Source: Microthyrium microscopicum
Taxonomy: Eukaryota > Ascomycota > Dothideomycetes > Microthyriales > Microthyriaceae
Direction of reading: 5' to 3'
DNA length: 64,000 nucleotides
Assembly: GCA_010405405.1 (NCBI GenBank)
Contig: MU004234.1
Location: 895,275-959,274 of the forward strand
Made by a program: the position numbers and the translations under genes. Positions within the stretch are counted from its first letter, which is position 1. Every line of letters starts with the position of its first letter. The notes under the pieces were generated by a model. It saw only the letters and a list, made by a program, of their open reading frames with translations. It was not told where the DNA came from and searched no databases. Below are positions 56,216-64,000 of the stretch, in pieces.

Positions 56216-57532
56216 ATGCCTTTAGGCAATAGCGTAACTGTAATAAACAAGGGTGGAAAGATCGTGAGCAACGGCAAACAACTTGGCGCATTATGGAATG
56301 AAGCAAAGGCAGCCTATCGCTCCAAAAAGGTTGAGTTGAGAACTGCAAGAAACGCAGAGTATGAAGAGAAGAGGGCCAGGCACATGCTCAAAGGAGTCTC
56401 GCTATCCGACGAGCATCTCCCCAAAAGAGCCTCATCGCATGCAGGGTCCCATCGATCACATCGCTCACGACACGCCAGCAACGAACGGCGCGCAAGTCAC
56501 CAACATGGCCCATCAGATCGTCCTCACCACACTAAACGACCCGATATGGTCGATCGTGGCTACACAGACTCAACCTACGCCAACGATGTTGTGTATGCCC
56601 ATCCTGCACAACCACCTGCGTTCGAGGCCCCAGAACGCGGACTGACCCGTCGCAATACCTCTCCTGCACGCCCGACCTCCTCTCGCTCTTACGATGAGCA
56701 TCTCGCCTACGGTACCCTCCCTCCACCTCTTCCCATGCGACCGTCCGAGACGGAACATGAGCTCAAGGGCCAAATGTCCAAGCTGAACCAACTCCTCGAG
56801 GAGGCAAACTGCCTTCAATACACTGCCACATCGATGATCGAGCACCTTCAAAAGAACCCCGAAGCGCTGGCGGCGGTAGGCTTGACTCTGGCTGAGATCT
56901 CGCAACTTACGCGCAGAGTGGCTCCATCTGCGCTCTTGACCATGAAAACTGCTTTTCCAGCCGTCATCGCGCTACTAGCCTCGCCCGAATTTCTCATCGC
57001 GGGCGGTGTCGCGGTCGGCGTCACTGTAGTAATGCTAGGCGGATACAAAATCATCAAGCGCATCAAGGCCAACAAAGCCCTCGAAAATGCCGATGAAACA
57101 ACCGAGCTGCGCGAACTCGAAGAACTGTCGAGCATAGAACAATGGCGACGCGGAATTGCAGAGGCTGCCGCGACAAGTGAAGGCACAAGTGTGGACGGCG
57201 AATTCATCACACCGCATGCGTCGCAACGACTGCTGGATGAGGGCGTGCTGCAGCCAGAGGACTTTAAACCAAAAGTCGCAGATCGTGCGCGGAGTACTCG
57301 CAGTGGAGGACATAGAAGGAAGAGCACCGGCAGCGTAAAGAGTGAATCAACCGGACGAAGCGGGCGAAGACATAGCCAGCATCATTCCCATCATAAAACA
57401 AGAAGCCATACCAGTATGGATGGCGAGTCAAAGTCGGGAGACAATGTCAAGGTTGGGAAGAGGAAGACGGCATTGAGTGGGATTAAGATGCTTTTTGCTG
57501 GGAAGACGCCGCCGCAGCCGGTTCCATCGTGA
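56216..57532 (+). CDS. Single-span, His/Ser/Arg-rich protein, function unknown
   Basis: Single exon, 438 residues. The N terminus MPLGNSVTVINKGGKIVSNGK is followed by a basic helix, then a long disordered part rich in His, Ser and Arg. A coiled-coil-like helix lies at about residues 183-215 (ELKGQMSKLNQLLEEANCL). One hydrophobic segment (about 245-276, AFPAVIALLASPEFLIAGGV) ends in a basic stretch KIIKRIKANK and is probably a membrane span. The tail is again basic with RRHSQHHSHHK. I recall fungal hypothetical proteins with the same opening, but no function. Confidence 0.82.
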   Translation: MPLGNSVTVINKGGKIVSNGKQLGALWNEAKAAYRSKKVELRTARNAEYEEKRARHMLKGVSLSDEHLPKRASSHAGSHRSHRSRHASNERRASHQHGPSDRPHHTKRPDMVDRGYTDSTYANDVVYAHPAQPPAFEAPERGLTRRNTSPARPTSSRSYDEHLAYGTLPPPLPMRPSETEHELKGQMSKLNQLLEEANCLQYTATSMIEHLQKNPEALAAVGLTLAEISQLTRRVAPSALLTMKTAFPAVIALLASPEFLIAGGVAVGVTVVMLGGYKIIKRIKANKALENADETTELRELEELSSIEQWRRGIAEAAATSEGTSVDGEFITPHASQRLLDEGVLQPEDFKPKVADRARSTRSGGHRRKSTGSVKSESTGRSGRRHSQHHSHHKTRSHTSMDGESKSGDNVKVGKRKTALSGIKMLFAGKTPPQPVPS

Positions 57533-58141
57533 TTGCATATCTCAGCATTTTGATTTACATAGCATGCAAGCGATTGAATTTCCGCTCTAAATAGGAAGCA
57601 TTTATGTCAAAGGGATTTGATCAAATATTCTCTTCCTTATTTCTATGAATTGAAAAGCAAATCTACCTCAAAATGTCCCTGTGATCAGAATAAATGCGAT
57701 ATATGAGGATCTTGATGTTTCTTTCACTCACTTCCCCGCGACTCGTCTTCGTACTGTAGTTCTGCCAGTTTTCTACTTACAAACAATCGGCACCGAGTAC
57801 TGCACGATACCTGTCAATCCTCGGAGTGTACCTTGCTATTACACGCCCTATCTTCGAGCCTGCCATGCTGCAGTAGCCAGAGAACTAGTAAGCACAATGT
57901 AGATCCTGCTGTTGGCAGTCACCACTCAGGAGGGACATTGCAACATCAACTCAACGACCCCGGATCCATTGACCAAGGTACCTCTAGCTTCATAACTATC
58001 CCCGCCTTTCAATGGAAGCCTAGATATTCGGATGAAAGATTAATAGATAAGCTTGAGCCATGGCGATATATCAGCAAAGCTCCCGTCCACATTTCACTGA
58101 CCAACATATCTCTATCACACCATCGTCATCACTAGTCCAAG
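57533..58141. other. Intergenic region
   Basis: About 610 bases upstream of the ABC transporter. No gene or clear motif seen. Confidence 0.45.
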
Positions 58142-61100
58142 ATGACTGGTAGTTGTGCTTTCGGCGCTGATAGCCTATTTGGGCCTCGAGTTCAAACAAG
58201 TTGCCGTGAATTCGACTTTACGCTGCTGTTCGAGGATGCAATATTCATTGCTGTTCCGGCAGGAATGTTTTTGTTGTTACTCCCTATCAGACTTCAATTG
58301 CTTCGAGGCTCAACTGTGAAGGTCAATTCTCATAGATTGGCTATATTAAAATTGGTACGGGTACTTCATTGTCCTTTCAAGTAGTACAAGACTGACAATT
58401 GGGGTCCAAAGCTCACTTTGTTCCTACTTCTGGCACTCCAATTAATATTCCTAGTCTTCCAAGCTCGAAACTCAGTACTTCACACCAAAGCCTCCGTGGC
58501 AGCTGGCATACTGAACATAGTAGCAACATTTTCTGCTGCATGTGCATCCTTCGTTGAAGATCAAAGAGCCGTTGGACCTTCAGACATCTTGGTTCTCTAC
58601 TTCTCCGTCTCTAGTCTTCTGGCACTTCCTCGTTTACGGACACTATGGATGATCGAAGACGTGACCGCATGCAAATCTCTATGGACAGGCATATTTCTCC
58701 TTACTGTGGCCGTTCTATTCGTCGAGTCAACTCGAAAGAGCAAGCTTCTCGTTCCCAGATATCAGAGCTTAGCAAAAGAACAGGTCTATGGCTTCTGGGG
58801 CCGCACTATGTACACTTGGACTTTACCATTATTTCAAATGGGTCATTCCACTATCCTCCGTATCCAGGATATATTCGCCGTCGATGAGCGATTGCAAGGT
58901 CATATCACCGGAAAAGAGCTACAAGAAGCGTGGGAGACTTCTCGATCCAAGCACCGCTTACTCAAGGCCACATTCAAAGCATATAAATGGACTTTTCTTG
59001 CGGGCATCTTGCCACGCGTGCTTCGCAGTGGGTTTTCGTTTGCTCAGCCGTTCCTGATAAACGCGACGATAGATTACATGACAAATCCATCAACTGAAGA
59101 AAATAAGAGACGCGGTCAAGGTTTGATTGGCGCCTATGTCTTGGTGTACTTTGGATATGCTGTAAGCTTTGGATGCTAGAATATCACCAAAATGGTGACT
59201 GACAAGGGAACTATAGATCAGTAATGTGTTATACTATGGAATCACCAATCGGTTTACGGTCATGGTCAGATCGGGATTGATTTCTATGGTCTATGATCAT
59301 ACCATTTCCTTGAAAGCAGACGACCTGGCTGACTCCTCTGCCATCACTCTTATGGGAACTGATGTGGATCGGATCGTGAATAGCTTGAGGGTCATACATG
59401 AGTTATGGGCCGCTGTGCTCGAAGTATCAATCGCGATATGGCTGCTGGAAGGCCGCTTGTGGGTTGCGTCGTTAGTTCCAGTGTTAATTTCTCTTGGTTA
59501 GTGACACCTGCTAACATGAACGCTACTCTACGATTTCGTGTCTGGCTCATCTCGTTATATGCTAGAGGCTAACTACCAATATAGTTGCTGTTGGTGGAAT
59601 GATCCCCGTCTCAACCAAGTCCAGATCCGCGCAGACACAATGGATGCAGCGAGTGGAAAAGCGACTGGCAATCACATCGAGTGCTCTGAAGGATATGAAA
59701 GCCGTTCAGATGCTTGGTCTTACAGATATCTTATCAACCGTAATATCAAACTTGAGATCTCTTGAAGTTAAGACGTCGCTGCGGACTCGCAAGCTGATCA
59801 TCTGGAATCTCAGTCTTTGTAAGTTTCAGGCTTCAATGACATTCATGGAATTATCTACTAATGGCTCTCCTAGCCAATTTACCCATTGAACTTGCTCCTT
59901 ATGGAACTTTCTTCGTCTATGGAATCATCTCAATGGTCAAAAAAGATACGAATCTGCTAGCAGCACAAGCATTTACTTCCCTAGCATTGATATCGTTATT
60001 GACAACTCCTTTGCTTTGGTTTTGCCAGGCTTTGCCTACTCTACTACAAGCGATTGCGTGCTTCGAGCGAATAGAGGCCTATCAAATTCGCAAGTCTCAG
60101 CTTCAAAGCGAGATCAGTGAAAGCGACGGTGCAGAGCCTGCCGCCTCAACAGAAGGCATAGATTTGCAGCCTTGGAACCGCAACTCGTCCTCTGGCCCAC
60201 TCATCACTCTGAAGAATGCTTATGTGGCACGCACCCCTGAAGCAATCCCAATTCTGCACGATATCGATCTTACCATTAACCCGGGCTTCACAATCATCAT
60301 TGGAGCAGTTGGCAGTGGAAAATCAACACTCATGGACACATTCCTAGGAGGAAATGTTTTGCAAAGCGGAACCATGACTCCTTCGCTAAGCAGAGTTGCT
60401 TATTGCCATCAAACTCCATGGATTCAAAACAAGACGATTCGCGAGAACATTACGGGGACTTCGGAGTATGATAAGAAGAGATATGACTTTGCAGTCTGGG
60501 CTTGTGGGCTTGAAGCAGACCTCCTAGCTATACCAGGGGGTGACGAGCGTAAGACTGGAAGCAGTGGAATTGGCTTGAGTGGTGGCCAGAAGCAGAGAAT
60601 TGTGAGTCGGTTGAAGACCTATACTAATAGGATAAAAATCAGTTATTGACTTAATTGTAGGCATTAGCTCGCAGTATATACTCGAACTTACAGGTCACAG
60701 TTCTAGACGATGTTCTTAGCGGACTCGACCTCGAGAACATTGCTTTGATAACCAACAGACTGTTTGGTGAGGACGGATACTTCAGGAAGAACGGAAAATC
60801 CGTCATTCTAATCACCAATTCTTGTAAGTGTTCACTTTTTCATCATTACTGCCTATCATTTCAATCCAAGCTTATCATCAAATAGTCAGCTTGCTCCCAC
60901 ACGCCAACGACATTGTCATACTGAAAGATGGACGTGTTCTGGATTCCGGCAACTACGCCGATATCATCAACCGAAGTCCTGATATCTTTTCTCAAGTCGA
61001 AGAGCTCACTCGCAAGACTTCGAGGACAGAAGATGATCCGATCAAGCCTCAAGTTCAAAATGTATGTTGTTACTCCGACAGAATGCTACATGTCTTGATT

Positions 61101-63295
61101 GAAAGCTTAAACCTAACCACGCTTAGACGATCGCACCTATTCAAGCCAGGCCAGTTATAGAAAACGAAGACGAACTTGACCCGACCCGGCGAACAGGAAC
61201 CTGGGGTGTGTATGGGTACTACTTCCGCAGTGGCGGTGTTTTCCTATGTGGCGTGTTCATAGCAACCATTTCGATCAGTGTTTTCTTGCTAAACTTCACA
61301 AGTAAGTGGACATGACTTAGTTTGAGTTACTAAATTAACATTAAATGTGAAGCTATCTGGATTCAATGGTGGGTCGAAGCCAATGAGAACGGAGCCACAG
61401 GGCGAACACCGATGTACCTTGGAGTTTATACCTTGCTGGTCGCGTTAGAGACTATTTGCTTTGTTGTTGCCTGCTGGTATATGTCTTCTATATCGTATTG
61501 GAAACAACCGTTAACAACTCTCTAGGGTTCTTTATGTCAATATCCTAGGGAACACTTCTCTCAACTTACATGCGGACTTGTTGAGCTCAGCACTCCGGTA
61601 CGTACTGCCAGAAGACACACTCTCGCCCTTATAAGTCGTTAATTCTGTTTTAGAGCCCCTTTCTGGTTCTTCCAAGCAACGGATGTAGGCTCAATCACCA
61701 ATAGGTATGTCCCTAAATTCATGTTATAGGTTTCTGCTAATGAGATTTAGATTCAGCCAAGATCTCGAATTAGTCGACATGATGTTACCGGTCTACGCTA
61801 TTAACTTCGTCGAGGGTATGATTAACCATCTAGTTGCGTCCACTATAATGCCCACTAACTTCTATAGCGTTGACGAGCTGCTGTGTCAAACTGGTCATTC
61901 TATGCGTTATAGGAAAATACCTTGCCCCAGCAGTACCAATTCTCGGAGTAGTTCTATTCTACATTCAATCCTACTACCTCAGAACATCTCGCCAAGTTCG
62001 ATTACTGGATATTGAAGCAAAAGCACCACTCTATACTCACTTTATAGAAACGATCCAAGGCATCTCGACCATTCGCGCCTTCAATTGGCAACCGCGCTTC
62101 CAAGAAGAGAACCAGGCACTACTGTCGCAATCGCAGAGGCCAGTCTACATGCTCATGTGTATTCAACAACTACTAGCACTAGTTTTGGACTTGATTGTGG
62201 GAGTAGTTGCGGTCGTCTTGATTGCAATAATCACTTCCCAAAAGGACAAATTTAGCCCGGCTTCTGTTGGAGTGGCGTTGAATGTGGTACTTACATTGAA
62301 CATGCAGCTTACGCATCTCATCAAGATGTGGACGAATATGGAGGTCTCCATCGGTGCGGTTGCTCGCATTCAGACTTTTGTTGAGAAAACACCTACAGAG
62401 AAACGGATTCGTGTTCAACCAGCTCCACAGGCGCAATGGCCTTCTCAAGGAGCTGTAGAGTTTCGCAATCTCACCGCCAGCTTCAAGTAAGATCAATGCT
62501 GTCAAGCAATTCCATTTCTAGCTCATAGAAAAGTCGTGCTAACTAAACGTGTCAAAGGCCGGAAACTCCATCTACTCTAAAGAAACTGAGCCTTAAGATC
62601 ACGCCTGGTGAGAAAATTGCCGTATGTGGTGCATCAGGCAGTGGAAAGACGTCCTTAGTTATGGCGCTGCTCCAGATGATGGATATCACAGAAGGCAATA
62701 TCGTCGTAGATGGAATCGACCTTGCCACAATCGAGTGCAACGACATCCGGTCAAGTGTGAATGTAGTTTCCCAGGATCCGCTGTTTCTGCCAGGTACTTT
62801 AAGATTCAACCTTGACCCTCTTGGACTTGCACAAGATCACGAGATACAGGTAGCGCTTGAAAAAGTTGGACTGTGGGCTAGATTTGATTCCAGTGAGAGT
62901 CTTAACATGGACTTCTCTCCCTCGGAGTGGTCTGTTGGGCAGCGACAACTATTTGCTCTGGCTCGAGCTGTTCTAACAAAGAGTTCTATTTTGATTCTCG
63001 ACGAAGCAACGAGCAGGTATGTCAATTATCCTAGAGAATTTCTGTGTTGGCAAGGATTAACATGTCTGTTAGTGTTGACAGGGAAACTGAAGCCACCATG
63101 CAGCAAATTATCGAGAGTGAGTTTGCGGAGCAAACAGTCATTGCGGTGATCCATCGCTTTCGATTCATCAACAAGTTCGACCGGGTAGCGTTGCTCAGAC
63201 GGGGTGAACTTCTCGAATGTGACAGTCCTGAAATTTTGTTGGGCACAAATTCGGAATTCAAGAAATTGTACCTGGCTTTGCAGCGAAAGAATTGA
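58142..63295 (+). CDS. ABC transporter, ABCC (multidrug-resistance-protein) type
   Basis: Fifteen exons: 58142-58354, 58412-59161, 59217-59496, 59585-59818, 59874-60601, 60661-60823, 60886-61061, 61127-61301, 61353-61476, 61526-61597, 61654-61704, 61751-61815, 61868-62486, 62558-63016 and 63073-63295. All phases agree; product 1443 residues. It is a complete exporter with an extra N-terminal membrane domain, two six-span domains and two nucleotide-binding domains. First NBD: GAVGSGKST (about 636-644), signature LSGGQKQRIALAR, Walker B TVLDDVLSGLD. Second NBD: GASGSGKTS (about 1240-1248), signature WSVGQRQLFALAR, Walker B ILILDEATS and VIHRF. In ABCC proteins the first site often has Asp for the catalytic Glu, as here, so one ATP site is weak. 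Members export drugs, glutathione conjugates or fungal metabolites from plasma membrane or vacuole; this substrate is unknown. Confidence 0.94.
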
Positions 63296-63507
63296 TAACA
63301 ACTAGATCATCTAACTCTATGATATTTAGAAACATGCTAGGCCGTTCTGGCACTGAGCTCGCTCACTGCCAATAAAGGCATTTCGTGAGAACATATAGAT
63401 TCCAGATAGGCAACATCGTCATCTTCGTAGATCAAGATCAATGAAAAATAAAATACCCGAGAGAAGTTTTCACAATGCTCCATACTCCAGTGCTATAATC
63501 ATCCCCT

Positions 63508-64000
63508 CTAAACATCAACCATAATCATTGTGGGAGCTGGATACACAGAAGTTGCCTCACTCATCGCCGAGTTGAAGTTCTCCCAATCCCCAGCTGTTCG
63601 TTCTTTGATTTCGTGATATCGTGCCTCGATTGCGGCGCGGAACCGGTCGAGCGCCCGGCGTTCTGTATCTAAACAGCGACCAACACTGTCAAAGAGCGGT
63701 CCAGTTGTCTTGAGTGTTTTGTGTTGAGTCGCGAGTACTGCGATGGCGCGGCGGTGTTCGTTCAAGAACTAGAACTATTTAATATTGTATGGCGCGGGAA
63801 ACGAAGACAAAACTTACACTGTACAGAACGAGTGCAAGCAGATTGGAATCAGCCAGATCAAACGCTTCATCGTCAAAGGTGAGATCTTGTACGCTGTTGA
63901 GAAGTAGGCTTGAGATACGTTCTAAGTTTTTGATAATTTGCTGGTTTCGTTATTAGACGCTATTGATAATGCCAGAATCGTAGGACTTACTGGTGCATTC
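63508..64000 (-). CDS. 3' part of an unknown gene (runs off the right edge)
   Basis: Three exon pieces: a terminal 10-base fragment 63991-64000, then 63818-63940 and 63508-63768. The introns are 50 and 49 bases, with a CTAATAAC branch signal in the first. The visible 127 residues include QIIKNLERISSLLLNSVQD, DLADSNLLALVLYS, then FLNEHRRAIAVLATQHKTL and end PAPTMIMVDV. The pattern suggests an all-helical protein. No domain is recognised and the start lies outside the window. Confidence 0.7.

Noticed and set aside
1-64000. tRNA, rRNA, CRISPR, LTR or virus-like elements
   Set aside because: I looked for tRNA B-box patterns, spaced repeats and capsid or reverse-transcriptase motifs and saw none I could defend by eye.

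Overview
The window is a stretch of a filamentous ascomycete (Pezizomycotina) chromosome. Genes have many short introns, mostly 45-70 bases, with GT..AG ends and CTAAC/CTAAT-like branch points. Several families are fungus-specific: TRI12-type MFS, DUF3176, F-box-like (2EXR-type) proteins, an AAA ATPase with a fungal N-terminal domain, and a fungal NOD-like receptor. A Tc1 element carries mutations of the RIP type. Protein style suggests Leotiomycetes or a related class, but I cannot fix the genus from sequence alone. I rebuilt 28 gene models with exon joins checked for reading phase. All positions come from reading the bases by eye.

Layout. 0.4-1.8 kb: a dead Tc1/mariner element with intact ends. 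2.6-6.8 kb: two low-complexity proteins of unknown function. 8-12.8 kb: an aquaglyceroporin and a glycerol kinase, divergently transcribed, which together would take up and phosphorylate glycerol. 12.9-15.8 kb: a large unknown protein whose start codon is alone in a three-base exon. 17-25.2 kb: two related Cys-rich single-span membrane proteins that share an intron position, flanking a TRI12-type efflux pump, a GPI-like surface protein and the autophagy modifier ATG12. 25.7-29.9 kb: two F-box-like proteins. 30.5-32.7 kb: methionine sulfoxide reductase B and a YSC84-type SYLF-SH3 actin/endocytosis protein with a GC-AG intron.

33.6-37.1 kb holds the most striking gene: a seven-exon NOD-like receptor (alpha/beta hydrolase of SesB type, then NB-ARC, then TPR-like C terminus). 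Two diverged 71-72 base repeats lie directly upstream of its start. 37.7-44.8 kb: a small Cys-rich protein, an AT-hook nuclear protein, glutamate-cysteine ligase (first step of glutathione synthesis) and a small secreted protein. 46-50.4 kb: a tandem pair of DUF3176 membrane proteins, the first decayed. 50.8-54.3 kb: a GFA-fold protein and an AAA ATPase. 56-64 kb: an unknown one-span protein, a complete 15-exon ABCC multidrug transporter and the 3' part of an unknown gene.

There is no bacterial-style operon and no secondary metabolite core enzyme. Functional links I can defend are the glycerol pair, and more loosely a scatter of thiol/redox genes (MsrB, glutamate-cysteine ligase, GFA) that may be chance. 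No rRNA, tRNA, CRISPR array or virus-like element was recognised.
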